In this document: in pieces, positions 17,801-29,700 of the stretch
Position numbering within the stretch: position 1 is the stretch's first letter
Layout: each line of letters starts with the position of its first letter
Source of the DNA: Paroedura picta
Taxonomy: Eukaryota; Chordata; Lepidosauria; Squamata; Gekkonidae
Direction: 5' to 3'
NCBI RefSeq assembly: GCF_049243985.1
Contig: NC_135386.1
Coordinates: forward strand, 18,816,202 to 18,880,201
Length of the DNA stretch: 64,000 nt
Notes under the pieces: model-generated
Told to the model about the DNA's origin: nothing
Seen by the model: the letters and a program-made list of their open reading frames with translations, nothing else
Database searches by the model: none
Made by a program: the position numbers and the translations under genes

Positions 17801-18510
17801 GTTATGCTGGCAGGGGATTTTATCACGTGAATTCTTTACTGATGCTTGGCCTGGGAGTGACGGGCAATATATCAAGCAACCACCAAAGACGAACCCAATA
17901 AGAAGGGCTTGGCAGTCTGCCTTGCTGCTTACCTGGCTTGACCTCCTCCTCCTTCTCTTCCTCCTCCTCATCATCCCAGTTATCCTGGAGAGGGAAGAAG
18001 ACGGCCGCCATGGCACCCATTCTCAGCACGGGTGTGCCTCTTGGCCTGCCTGCCCCCCGGCCGTGGCAGGAGCCCCCAACAACCCTGCCAAGCCCTGCGG
18101 CCGCCTCCAGCCCAGCCCGCCGCCTCCTCCTCCTCCTGCTGTCTGTCTGTCAGCGGCTGGGCCCCTCGGGCGGGCCGGCCAGCTGTTGCTGCTGCTGCCG
18201 CCTCTCAGGGCCCGCCCGCCCGCCTGCCCGGCTGCCTACCCGGCTGCCTACCTTGACGTCGTCGTCCTCGTCCTCCCCGGCCCAGCGGTCGGCGGCGGCG
18301 GCGCCCGAGGAGGGCAGCGGGCGGAGGGGCCCGGCCAGGGGCGGCGCCGCCTCGAAGCTGTCGGCGTCTGGGGGGGGGGGAGGGAGGGGGAGAGGCGCGT
18401 TAGGGGGGGCGGGGGGGTCCCGCGCTGGCCCCGCCCCCTCTCCCTCCTCCCCTTCCCTCTCCCTCTCCCCCCCTCCCCGACCTACCCCAGGAGTCCGCCT
18501 CGGCCGCCAT
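14732..18510 (-). CDS. EIF3J: Eukaryotic translation initiation factor 3 subunit J (complete, 8 coding exons)
   Basis: eIF3j is a loosely attached eIF3 subunit that binds the 40S mRNA channel and decoding centre and helps eIF3 engage the small subunit (family knowledge). Eight exons splice to 765 bp and 254 aa, against 258 in human. In order the protein has the acidic N-terminus MAAEADSWDADSF, an alanine/proline linker, the acidic block DRWAGEDEDDDVKDNWDD, a charged coiled-coil stretch IAEKIKEKENQQKKKQEE, the conserved core GIDAMNPSSKDDFTEFG and ITQYEKSLYYAGFLEALVRD, a lysine run SKAKKKKKG, and the family-typical tail DDLADYGGYDGGYVQDFEDF. The start ATG (18508-18510) lies in a CpG-island promoter with ETS and CCAAT elements. 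The gene is convergent with SPG11 and downstream of CTDSPL2 on the same strand. All phases close and nothing is missing. Confidence 0.97.
15211..15284 (-). CDS. EIF3J: EIF3J coding exon 7
   Basis: The acceptor is cgtttag and the donor GAGAAG|gtgggt. It encodes EVDDLKKITNSLTVLCSEKQ and KQEK in 25 codons, including the Leu completed across the junction. Confidence 0.96.
16053..16211 (-). CDS. EIF3J: EIF3J coding exon 6
   Basis: The acceptor is ctctgcag and the donor TTCAT|gtgagt. It encodes NTFGIDAMNPSSKDDFTEFG, KITQYEKSLYYAGFLEALVR and DICIS, the most conserved core of the family. Confidence 0.97.
16433..16547 (-). CDS. EIF3J: EIF3J coding exon 5
   Basis: The acceptor is ttttttag and the donor TTTTTG|gtgagt. 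It encodes EPKELTPEELLAGKLRLQKL and EEADLEVAKEIF. Confidence 0.95.
17067..17158 (-). CDS. EIF3J: EIF3J coding exon 4
   Basis: The acceptor is ttatttgcag and the donor AAAAGG|gtaagg. It encodes PKVSEKKKIAEKIKEKENQQ and KKKQEEIKKR, a charged helix predicted to coil. Confidence 0.95.
17336..17715 (+). mobile_element. L2-like LINE fragment (C-terminal RT region)
   Basis: The + strand shows diverged remnants of the L2 pattern: leucine-rich LQLVQNAA, then ggtggtccgggtcccgcata and gccagggcctttttgccctg. It lies in the EIF3J intron between 17158 and 17933. Confidence 0.5.
17933..17984 (-). CDS. EIF3J: EIF3J coding exon 3
   Basis: This 52-bp exon has acceptor ctctccag and a donor gtaag after GCCAG. 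It encodes DNWDDEEEEEKEEEVKP, the acidic block of eIF3j. Confidence 0.94.
18252..18367 (-). CDS. EIF3J: EIF3J coding exon 2
   Basis: The acceptor is a C-rich tract ending cag and the donor GTCAAG|gtaggc. It encodes ADSFEAAPPLAGPLRPLPSS, an alanine run and DRWAGEDEDDDVK. It is very GC-rich and lies within the CpG island; the linker is poorly conserved. Confidence 0.92.
18486..18510 (-). CDS. EIF3J: EIF3J coding exon 1
   Basis: It encodes MAAEADSW plus one base, with donor TGGG|gtaggt. The ATG at 18510-18508 is the first that opens the long spliced frame and matches the eIF3j N-terminus. Confidence 0.93.
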
Positions 18511-18569
18511 CGCGCTCCGCCGCCCAGAACGAGGCCGCGCACGGCATGCCGGGATAAGCGGCGGAGGTG

Positions 18570-18592
18570 CCGGAAGCGGAAGCGGCTTCCGG
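18570..18592. promoter_or_regulatory. Clustered ETS sites in EIF3J promoter
   Basis: The sequence starts ccggaagcgga and ends agcggcttccgg, giving two or three GGAA cores in a near-palindrome 60-80 bases above the ATG. ETS/GABP sites at this position are typical of housekeeping translation genes (general knowledge). Confidence 0.55.
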
Positions 18593-19129
18593 GGTCGTCG
18601 GCGGGAGGGCGGGGCGAGCGCGGCTCCGGCCAATGGGGAGGGCGGAGGCCCCCGCGGGGGTGAGAGTCCTGCCGAGGGCCCTCCTGATCAGCGGGCTGCC
18701 GCACGAGCCCCGCCCCGCCCTGGAGCCCCCCCGCCACCATCACCCCCCTGGAGTGCTCAGGCCTCGCCCCCTCGGAGGGGCCTCTGCTGAGGGAGGCGCC
18801 AAGCCCCCCCCCCTGGAAGAAAGGAGGCTGGGCTGGGCCCTGCGCCCCCCCTCGCCGCAGACCACCAGCCCGGCTGCCAGCCTCGCTCCTTCTGGGGCCA
18901 AAGGGCCTGTGTCAAGGGCCTGGGCGAGGCCCCGGGCGGCTGGGCTGACAGAAGGGAGGCAGATCAGCACCCCACGGGCTCTGGCCGGGATGCTCCGCCT
19001 GGCCCAGCAGCCTCTCCTCTGTGGGCGCCTGCTGATGCAGGAGGGCCAAGGAGGGCGGCCTGTCCCCTCCCTCCGGTCTTCATCTTCCTCCAGTAGCCGC
19101 TGTGCCAGCTGCAGCCTTTCCTGGTCGGC

Positions 19130-19500
19130 AGTGGCACATGCCCCGGCTACATCCAGCTAGATTACTGCCATGCACCCTACATGGGGCCACCCCTGGGAAG
19201 TGCGTGGAAACATCAACTGGGCCAGGATGTTGGCCAGAGTGGGCCTTAGGGAGCATTTCCCTCCGTCTGCACTGGCTCCCAATCTGTTTCCAGGCAGAAT
19301 TCCAAGAAAACTCCCTACAGCTTGGGACCATCACACCCTTGCATATCTACCTGACCACTACAGTCATCATCTGAGGCCCTTTTGGGGTGCCCCCACCTTC
19401 TCAAACTAGGCAGGGGGCCAGTCATAGCACCAAAACTCTGGAACTCTCTGCTCCTCCTCCTCACCCCATATTTTGATCCCTTTCTAGGAACCTTAGTTCT
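19130..19500 (+). mobile_element. L2-like LINE fragment
   Basis: The + strand encodes short pieces such as SLRLHWLPICFQAEFQ, typical of the L2 tail LHWLPICFRAQFK, preceded by tagattactgccatgcaccc. It is broken and diverged. Confidence 0.6.
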
Positions 19501-19865
19501 TTAGAAGTGATTCTTATTGAGTTTAAGTAGTTTTTCAGATACCGGCGTTTAAATGTTTGTTTTCTGTCTTTGCATCCCTCGTGAGGGTATGAATTCTGCC
19601 CAAGAGCATCTGGGACAGCTGGGGTGTGTGGCAGGGGGCAAAGGAATCCCCCTTCCCAGGCCTGCCTCCAAATTCCAGGGAACGCACTCCCTCTAGAGAA
19701 TGTGCAAGAGCACTCTGAATTGGCCATGATTTGGATCCAAAATAAAGCCCCGAGATTTCTATACTTCAGGTGTCGTTCTAACCATAAGGGGGGGGGGGGA
19801 GAGAGAGAGCTGGCTTGGAAAAGGCCACAGTGCAGCAGAAATCTGCAAGCCCTGCTCTGAGCACG

Positions 19866-19945
19866 AGAGCTGGATTCAAATCCAGCAGCACCTTGGGGGA
19901 TGTGAGCTTTCGAGAGCCAAAGCTCCCCTAATCAGAAGCCAAGGG
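19866..19945. repeat. Fold-back family, single arm
   Basis: attcaaatccagcagcacct, then tgtgagctttcgagagccaa and agctcccctaatcagaagcc, the usual extended arm. Confidence 0.55.
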
Positions 19946-20399
19946 ACAAAGGAAGGCTTGGCTCTCACAAGCTCCTCCCTCTCAAAGCTGGCTGGTCTCT
20001 AGGATCCCCCAGGGCTTGCCTCTGGCTCTTCTCCTGCAGGGCAACATGGCCACCCTCCCCTCTTCACAAGGTGGCCTTCTGCTTTCTACGCTGGCACACG
20101 CCCCAGCCCCACAACTTCTGGGGTAAGCCAGGCATCCATCCCCCTCTCCCACAAAGCCTCGCTCTGCTCCACAAGGCAAAAGGATTGGGAGTTTGGGGGG
20201 GGGGGGAGTCTAAGGCTAGGCTCAACCCATCTACCAAACCACATCATGGGTCAAGGTTTACAAACTGGGAACCATCTTGGTTTTGCTGCAGAGTCTTAGC
20301 TGACCAAGTGGCAGGGCTGCCTATAGAGATACATGCCGCTTATCAGAAAGTACGCTGAGCACATCCAATAAGCCAGATTCAATTTAAAACTAGCTTTTG

Positions 20400-23300
20400 G
20401 GAAACCACTTTGGACATTTATTATACAAGGAAGGCTTGGGCTGGGTGCCATGCACTTACACCCTTTGGGGTCCCACTAACTTCCCATAAACAAAGCAGTG
20501 GTTCGTCTCGAGACCTTCGCTATAAATACAGCTCCTCATTTCCTCCTCTTCCGTGAAACCAAAGCCAACCATACCAAGAGACTGGGATTCTCAGGGTTGT
20601 GGGAACAACAACAGCTGCCGTACCCGCATTTTTAATGTTTCCCCTGAAACGGAAAAAGGGAATTAAAAATCAGACTTGCCGCAAAATTACAAAACGATAC
20701 TTTAATATGTATTTACAGAGCAGCCCGCACTGGTTGGTTTTGTAGTCCTAAACAGAACTGTAGATTTCCCTATGTTTCTAATAATCCAGATGGTCAAGAG
20801 TTCGCATTCTTTTCAGTGACCAAACATCACAGAAGAGGGAGACTGGAAATATGTAAGGTGCCTGTTAGCTTAACTAAAATAGCCCTGGCTTTGACTGGAA
20901 ATGCACAAATGCTTCAAACAGGTATTCTAAAATGGAGCTGTACAGTTTTCCTTGGAGTCACAGAGAAATGTCCATCAATTGTTTTATTCAGGGGAAGGGT
21001 CTACTGTATTGGACTTATTTGTGAACTGTAGAAAATAATCTTTTAATACAGTATAGCAAATAAACCGTTATGGTCATGGAAAAGCGTGTGCATGCGCACA
21101 CACACACATACATATACACACACACACACTCTCCCTCTGTGTGTCCAACATAGTACAAAGGATAGAGAGGATCCATTGCCCCTCCAGAGGACTCCCAGGG
21201 GGGCTCTCCTTACTGCCACTTGCAGCTGGTACTGGAGAGACTCCACCGACTGACCCTTCTGTTGGCTGCCGGAGCCCCCTAAGGAGTGAAGGGACAATTC
21301 TCAGGAAGAGCCATGGGGACATATGGGGGGGGGGAATTATTCTTAGGTTAATCTTTTATTTAAAGGAACTCATGGATAAATTTGCAGCTTTACATTTTCA
21401 GATTGAGTCTATCCCCCATTATTAGAAAAACAGGGATGGACTGGACACCTCTGCACAGGCACACTCACATATGTGTGCATGTATGTGGGTGTGTGCACAT
21501 ATTTAAAAATGTAACATTATGTACATTTTATTTCAATAAAGACAGTAAGAGAAACAGCATAAAGATGCTCAGATGCCCTAAAGTTAAATACATTTCAAAG
21601 ATTCTCATTAAATGAATCTGTAGCATTTTTCCTGCAAACAAAATACCTTTTCTCAAAATACAAAAAAAGTCAGCTTTTTGGATAGCAAATGCTTTTTTAA
21701 AACTTTTTGCAGAAAATCCACCATGATTTTTTCCCCCCAAAGAGTAATGATTTCCCACAAAGCAGGCTTGCTCTACATGCTAACTTTTTTTTAAACAGTT
21801 CAGTGACACAATGTGCTACCTACGTATACAACAGATAATATAGTAAGAAAAACACTCAACCTGATGAAAAGTTAAAATTTTCATTAATACACTGGAAAAA
21901 GTAGACATAACTCATGCCTTTTCAAATCAAAAAATACAAAAATTAAATGTCTTCCTAAAAAGATTTTCCTTATTTTAAGGACTTATTGGAAAAATGAAGC
22001 TGCGTGTAATTTGTACAATAAAATTGTACAAGTAAACAGGTAATATACATAAAAAATTAATTGACATACTTCTCAATTATCAGTTGTCCACCTTTAATTT
22101 CCAATACTGTACTTTCTTTAACAAGCATACAAAATATCAAACTTCTCTTTAGAAAAAGTGCCATTCTGCGCCATCCTTTACACAAAAACGGCCAGAGCCT
22201 ATGGCGGGTTAATGCAGTTTTGAGGCAAACTTACTAACTTTTACAAATTTTTCCCTTCCATAAAAAGCCTCCTCAAAGGGAGATTACGCTCCATTAAAAA
22301 AATATCCACCTCTTGTGTGAGCTGCATTAGAGAGCCATGGCTCCAAGGCCATTTCCAAAGGGCATAGGAAGCCACTCTGACAGCATATCAACTGCACGGG
22401 GGGAGGAGGGGGGGGCAAAGGAGTGTTCTGGACCACAGGATGCTGCATAGTTGCTGTGGCGGCGCCATCCAAGCTGCACACAAGTCAGAACTGATTGTAA
22501 CAAGCCGTCTAGCAGAAGGACCCCCCCGCCCAGCCTCAGACACTGAACGGCTCCCACCGTACTCCGCTCTTGGAGGGCACCGAAGGCAGCGTTGAGCTGG
22601 CTGGCATCTGACCCCGCTGGGCCGGCCTCCGCGAGGACTTGTCTGCACAGTGGACTCTGAGGTATTGGTGCTTGTCCATCAACCACTGACCCACTGCAAG
22701 AGAGAGTCTGTCCAGAGTACATGCCATCACAATGGTTTAAATATTCTGAATATTAGTAATTCTTATATTTCTTCTTATCTAGCCAGTCTCTTGATTTTTG
22801 AAAAGATTTCCACTACAGTAGAATATTACAAGAAACAAAACAAAAAAAAAAAAAAACAACCCCAAATCATATATAAACGCAGATTTCTAAATGAAACTTA
22901 CATGGAATAAAACTAGATAATATATTTAAACAAATATACAGTATGCAGGCAGACAAAGCAGGAAAATGGCCATCCAATCATATCATAAAAAACTAGTAAA
23001 ATTTGGCTAGTTCCAGGAGGGAAGAAAAAAAACACTATGAAGCCGCCTCAACTAAAAGGAATGCATAATGAATTTCTAAAATCTAGCACAGGTCAAAAAT
23101 GTAAAAAGGTTATAAACCTTAACAGGGGGGGAAACCCAACCAACGTTTACTGGCCATTCCTGTTGAAATGAGGATCTGAAAAGTCAACACAAAAGTGGCT
23201 CCAGAACCCACTTGGAGAGCACCAAACAGAGAGAAAACAAGAGTCCATTTTCAATCTCTGTTATTCATAAAATCCTGCGTTTTTACAGGTCAAACTGCTG

Positions 23301-23639
23301 GTGGCAGAAACAGAATTCTTTAAAAACGGCAGATGTCCTTTACATTAGAAAACAAAAACAAAGGAACAAAAGGGGAGTTGCACTAGTTCTAAAGAGGCTT
23401 CTGCTCCGGCCTACCTGCGGTAGGGGACTAAGCTGTATTCCGTTGGAGAGAGAGAAAGTCCTTCTGTGACCCTTGATTATTGTTGGGTATCAGAGATAAG
23501 AAAAGCGAGACAGGGTACAAAAATGCAAAACTTTCAACAGTAATGGCAATGTTTTTCTGTATCAGTCCAAAAGGGAAAAAAAGTTTCCTGCATTCCCACC
23601 CCCCCACCCACCCACCCCCTCGGTCATCTGACGAAGGCT
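20400..23639 (-). other. CTDSPL2: CTDSPL2 3' untranslated region (probable, up to 3.2 kb)
   Basis: AT-rich sequence with few recognisable repeats follows the stop. Minus-strand AATAAA signals lie at 21532-21527, 21360-21355, 20988-20983 and 20422-20417, so alternative ends are possible. It contains CA/TG microsatellites near 21090-21130 and a perfect 9-bp stem hairpin at 22011-22031. The extent is inferred, not shown. Confidence 0.5.
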
Positions 23640-23705
23640 TTAGTCAGGGGGCAGTAAGTCATGCAAACGAAATCTGTCTCTGATGTGAGGTCGAACATCT
23701 TCATT
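23640..23705 (-). CDS. CTDSPL2: CTDSPL2 terminal coding exon
   Basis: The acceptor is ctcttgcag. It encodes [21 protein letters not shown] and then TAA at 23642-23640, the typical CTDSPL2 C-terminus. Confidence 0.97.
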   Translation of the reverse strand, partial: NEDVRPHIRDRFRLHDLLPPD

Positions 23706-26700
23706 CTGCAAGAGGGGCAAACAAACAAACAAAAGGTGATTCTCTTTCATCCTTCCACATCATAAACCCTGTCTCCCAAGCTCATCACCTGTACACGCTT
23801 TATTTTCGGCAATAACATTTGCAATCCAAGCTGGCACAGTGACTCTTGGTGCTCTGAGGCAGGAGGTGGGAAAGGTCAGCAGAGAGGCACCGCCCGCCAC
23901 AGCCCTGGACGGAAATACACAACTCTGTTCTTCTGGCCTCCCAGCTGCAGTCCTGAGAGTAAAAACGCAACCCCAGGAATGTAAGGGATGCAGAAATAGT
24001 TTTAGGGGACCGAGGAGGGAAGAGGAACAGGATCATGCCCACCCCATTCACTTCTGGACACTCGCACAAAAGACAAGCTGCACAGAAGAGAACACCTCTT
24101 CCCATCCCTCTGCATTGACCGGCAGCTGATCATAGTGTATGGCAGGAGCCAAAGGGCCTGGAGGAACAAGGGCTTCCATTGCTGCTTGTCTCTCTATGAG
24201 CGCTGCTGTCCTTTAAGTTTCCCTCAAAGCTTGGCTAAGTCCAGGCAGATGGAGCCTCGTGAAGCTACAAGACAGAGAGAAAGATCAGTTTCTGAAATAC
24301 GTACCAGCTCTACAAGTTTCTCCAGAAAAGGTATCAATTTTAGGAGTTCATTATCATTTTTATCCATGAACCAGCTCTCTATAGGAATCCCATTTGAAAG
24401 CTGCAATAAAAAACAGAGGCAAGTTAGTTTTCCGTGCTGGAATTTCTCTGAAAGGGAAAGGAGTGTGTGGGGGGGAGGGGGTGCCTGTGACCCCGAGGGG
24501 CACACAAGAGCCCCAGCTCCAAGACACCGCCTGGCAGAGCAAGAGTTTCCTTTGCTGCTTGCCTCCCCAGTAGCCCACCTGTGCTTTAAACTTCCCTCAA
24601 GCCTGAGGAATAGGCCGGGGGTGGGGCAGCTCTAAATGCAGGACGCATGCTCACTAGAGTAAACTCGGCAGAAGATCTTGTGTCAACCAATGACAGTCGT
24701 TCTGCGTTTCCTATCAAATGTAGGAAACATGACAAAGATGAGCACAACTTGCCCTCCAGTCTTGAAATGCAGGGGTTAATGCTGAAACACAACCTGTCCC
24801 CCACGTGGAGGCTACATCTGCCAACAAAATGGATACAGCCTGAAGACAATTGGCATTTTTGTAAAATGAAGCCACTTCCAACTGAAATTGCTCTCAGTCC
24901 CACAAAGGACTTGCAGAGACAGATCTTTCCCCACCTTCTTCATCCATGCTTTCTGCCCCCCCCCCTAGCTGCCTGCTTCATATTCCCCAAAGTATTTTGT
25001 TGAGTATCAGGCAAAGTTTGACAAGGAACTGCCTCATGGCATGGAGAATTCCCAGCAGAGGGCAGAAAGAAAGGTGGAAGGCAGAACGGCACAAACAGAT
25101 CATCTCCCAGCTGAAGAGGAAGGCAGGCGTTCATGTCAACCTCAGTTCAGCCTCTGCCTCTGCTCCCGTAGTCTGCAACCAGCCCACCTGTTGGGCCAAG
25201 CTCAGAAATGTCTGAGGCAGGAGGTGGGAAAGGTCAGCAGAGAGGCACCGCCCGCCACAGCCCTGGACGGAAATACACAACTCTGTTCTTCTGGCCTCCC
25301 AGCTGCTGAACAGTGGCTTGTTCTCTCCTACACGTGGGCATCTCGGTACTGGTTGGGGACACGGCCACACAAGGCAAGTGCCTAACCAACACGTGGCCAG
25401 AAAAGCCATGAAGCCATCTGGTTGCAGTGCATTCCCCCGAGAAGTGCCTCGATGCTCCGGAGAGAGCTTCCTGAGCGTGGTGGTGGAGGTGGGCCACAAG
25501 CTCTTCTGACTCCTGCTTTCAGCGGGCCCAGGTCCTGGGAGTCTGGCACGACACGGCCGCCCAGCCTTCACAGGTCAAGGTGCCATGTATGTAGTGGTGA
25601 ACATCCTAACCAGATACAGGCACTTGCTGTGATGTGGCAGAGAATCCCACTGTCAGAAGGTTCTCATGGTTGCTAGCACAGCAGATAGCAGGGGTCAGAA
25701 TGGGGAGGAAGAGGAGGAGGAGTCCCTGCTCCTGGGGCACAGCCGTCTGGGAGAGAAGAGGGAGGTAGCACACTCTCACAATGAAACGGCAGGCAGAGGG
25801 TTCCCCAGCACTGGAGCAGCACTGCTCTCCCAACTCAAGAGGGCCAAGACGTCCGCAGACAACATACATATTTCCAACTTTAGTTTTAGGAGCTTTGAAA
25901 AAGAAGGAGAAGGAACACTCACCTGATAGGCAAAGGCTTGTGGTGAATTGTCAATAATGATAGTTTTTGAGAGATCTCTCCCAAGGATGTTCAAATCCTT
26001 TATGTAGTTCCCTTGGACACACACGCAATGCTCACGGAAAAGTCGATGCCTGTGGTTGTGAAAAGAAAAAAGATGCAGCATGACGGCGTTGCTGTCTCAA
26101 AGACGACCCCCATCCCGACTATGTTCTGTCCTGGGCTACCCAGGTCATTGGCGTGAAGCACTCTGACTCGGCCTTTTCCATTACTGATGTCCAGGGCAGC
26201 TTACAGCACTTGAACCCGGGGGGTATAGCAGTGTATGAAATTTAGAGTACAACTCGCAAACTACAAAACAATGGCCGACTCCCAGACAAACACATCCAGG
26301 CGGCAAAGAAGAACCAAGGCCAGACGACGCCCAAATGCCCGAGACAAAAGAAGGGCCAGAGCGAGGTCAGTGCAAGCGGCCAGTGAAGACCCCTCGGCAG
26401 AAGGCTGCACACAGGCGGGACGGCACGGAAGAAGCCCTCACTCAGCGCCTGACAGGGAATCCCACAGGCAGGGGGTCCCCTGGATTACCCCCCCCCCAAA
26501 AAAAACACAGCCTTTCTGTGGTAGCCAGGGAAAAACAGGGAGTGGCGCAAAGGTTTCAGCCCTCTAGAATAGTGATCCCCAACCTGTGGGCCGCGGACCA
26601 CATGTGGTCCTTCGACTAATTGGAGGTGGGCCCCGAAGGACGCCTTCTCCCCCCCCCCCCCGGCCCTTTACTTCATCTCCCCCAGCCCTTTACAACACAC

Positions 26701-29700
26701 TTCATTGTTGTGGTGTGTCTGTATCTTATTTTGAAGGGATGTTTAAACATTACCATAGTGATCAGAGAGCGCTAGGGCAGTGGTTGAGAGTAGAGGAGTA
26801 AACTACCCCCTCCCACCGGGCCTCAGTAAAAGGCGTTGAGTGGTCCCCGGTGATAAAAAGGTTGGGGACCACTGCTCTAGAACACACCAGCATGAATTAA
26901 TTTAAATCTGTGGTTTATATTACATTATATTCACTAAATATATTCTATTATTCTCTTTTACATTTAAGCTAATATTTTCATCTAGATTTGAGTCCAGTAA
27001 CACCTTGGAGGCCAGCAAGATTTTTGACAGTCAGATACACGATGGGATACGATTTGACCTAAAATCTCTCAAGTGCTCCTTGCCTTGACTCTATGGAGCC
27101 ATCTTTATAGTTTCAGTATATCAGAAAGAGATGCACTGATGACCTTCAGGCCCCCAGTCCTACTGTACAACCTGCAGTCAAGACAAGCTGCTGTAGAGAG
27201 GGGGAAGCTGGAATCCCCCCCACACACACACACCGAATGTAAACCAGACGCCCTTAGCAGGTAGTTCAGGGGCGCCAGATCGTTCCTATCCCTCAGTGGA
27301 CTGACTTTCGAGCTACGAGGCCCAGAAATGAGCCACAGGGCAAAACAGACCAATTTCTGCACTGGACAGATGAGCAACACAGATCTCTGGCCCATTTGTC
27401 TTTAAAAGGAGCAGCCCCTTTCAGCCAGTTTGTCACAGAATAAATTCCGTTTCCAATTCATTTTAAACCCGGCTATTTTAACACCATCACTTAAAAGACA
27501 CCTACAACTCAATTTTTTTTACATAACTGATTTTCATCCACCCTGAAATAGAGTCGTTATGATGCATAATCCCAGCCCCAGCATTGGGAATGGAGAATTC
27601 TGAATGGCCTTTAAAAATCGCTCCACAGCCAGCCAGCCACGCCAAATCAGCAGACGGGAAACTGCTAGCGGCTTGTCCTGCCTCAGAAAGTGGTTGCTTT
27701 GTGCCACGGGGCCCACTAGGGCTCCACGGAGCACTGCCAGAGGAAGCCCATTCCTAACTGAAGGCTGCATGCCAGTCCACCTGCCCAGGCACAAACAAAA
27801 CCTCCACCTTCAGATGGACAATCATCATCATCATCATCCCACCTGTGTGGCCAAGTAAGGACATGGCTGTAGTCAAAGTAACCTATATGTCTGATGAAAC
27901 ATGACCATACCCTGCAATGTCAGATTAACTGAATTAATCCAGTGGAGGTTACATGGACAAGCAAAGCAGCAGGCTCACAGGAATATTAATGGAAAAGTGA
28001 GAGAGAGAGAGAGAGACTGATAGCTAAAGAAGAACGCATGGCTCTCATGGGGACAGGACAGGCCCATGCCATTACTGAAGAGGAAAACCACGGACAAGCA
28101 TTCTTGCATACGGAGCCTGAGTCCCACGCGCAGACCCCCGAAAGGAAGCCAAACTGGCCATGCCCGGAAGTCGGCTTCCCAGCACCCCAAAGGGTCCCCC
28201 AAGCAGAACTGCCATGGGTTCAGGGGCGGAACAGATCAGGGCACCTGCCGTACTGCCAAAGCACATTTCCCATGATTGTATTGCCGGTCCCTGAACGACA
28301 CACCTCACATACCCACGTTTAGTATTTTCAAGGCTTTGTTTTGAAATCAGGTCAGCTTTCCGTCCAGCTGCAGCGTTTCAAGAGGGCAACAATTAGGAAC
28401 TGCAATCGTCAAGGTTTACATTGCAAAGGTGTGAGCTGTGGCCAGGCTTACCTGACCAGTTGCTTTTTAGGGTCCAGGATGTTCAATAACTTGTCTGCAT
28501 ACACCTTCTTAGAAGCAGTGAAAAGAATGATCTACAAAGGAAGCAAGGACACAGTTACCACCTGCCCAGCCATGCCATCGCTTAAAGAGTCCCATGTATG
28601 ACCTGGGCAAGTTTTGTATTACCTCATAGATCTGTGACATACGCGCCAGGAATTCTCTGAAGAACGGTCTTAACCGCACATAAACCTAGAACGCAAAAAC
28701 AATTTAGCAGAATGTGCAACAGAGAGAAAGTCTCACATGCAAAATAAACCACAGCCATCAAATCCATGTTAGCGCCACAGCCAGTCCGGCCGAATTTCCA
28801 CTACAATATGAGATGCTATTTGCTGGCACCCTGCAGCGATTAAAGGCCACTGACACAGCAGCCAATGGACCGGGCAATCTCTTGTGTCAGAGTTATTTCC
28901 TCTTCCTGCTGACGGCTCCATCAAAGATATCATCTACTACGGAACCACCAAGTTAAGGGCCATTTGTAAAAATAAATAAAAAACAAACACATGCTTTTGA
29001 CCCTTCAAGAGAGTTCCCCCTCAATCAGACTGCTTCTGTCAGATTAGTATGCTAAATTCCAGCCCAAGGAAATATCTTACAAGTCAGTACCATTGTCAGA
29101 AAACAACGCAAAATCCATCCATGCTTATGCAGAAAGAGGAAATGACCAGTTTCTGCATCACCAAGCTTTAGAAAACGGTTCATATTTAGGGACCTTACAA
29201 GAGCTTGCCACCCAGAGTGAACTAGATATCAAGGTAATGCCTTTTCTGAGTTAAATTCTGAACATTCTGTTAACAAGGAAACTCTGAAGAATCAATATGC
29301 CAAGTCTTAAGTCCCCCCTCCCCGCCCCCCCCCCCCCGGAGCCCTGACAGATCACAGCCAGTGTGTGTGTGTGTGCAGGGAGATACCAGCGGTGAAGCAA
29401 GCCTCCCAGCAGAGCCTGTTCCAGACTATGTTGCCCTTCATCTCCAACCCCACCTCTGAAGGACAAAGCGCCCAGCAGGGCAGGAAAGCCCAGTTTGGCT
29501 CCACAGGACGGGGAGCAGTGATTCGCAGGACACACTGGAAGCCAGCAGACACTGAGTTCAGGCAGGATGACAAAAGTATTTCCCAAACGGGCCTTGCGGC
29601 ACCAACACCCCTGAAAGCATCAAGGCGGATGGGAGTGATGTACCAGTGGGCAGTGGGCAGTGGGCAGTGGGTACTGGCTGGAGGAAATCTTCCTCTGGAG

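Larger units (their letters stand above)
18010..18800 (-). promoter_or_regulatory. EIF3J: CpG-island promoter of EIF3J
   Basis: This dense CpG region surrounds the EIF3J start codon. Upstream of the ATG on the coding side lie an ETS-type imperfect palindrome with two outward CCGGAAG/CTTCCGG ends (18570-18592), a CCAAT motif (18630-18634) and GC-box-like gggcgggg (about 18608-18615). No TATA box is evident. The transcription start is probably within about 60 bases above 18510. Divergent transcription towards higher coordinates is possible but not shown. Confidence 0.7.
18801..20400. other. Intergenic region between EIF3J promoter and CTDSPL2 3' end
   Basis: No gene was recognised. The region holds an L2-like LINE fragment (19130-19500), a copy of the fold-back repeat family (19866-19945) and short poly(G) runs. 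Open frames here are GC-driven and lack homology that I can recognise. Confidence 0.5.

Noticed and set aside
17754-18557. Open frames of 240-270 codons antisense to EIF3J
   Set aside because: They are shadows of the acidic and alanine-rich EIF3J exons and the CpG island. A divergent non-coding RNA is possible, but no protein is supported.
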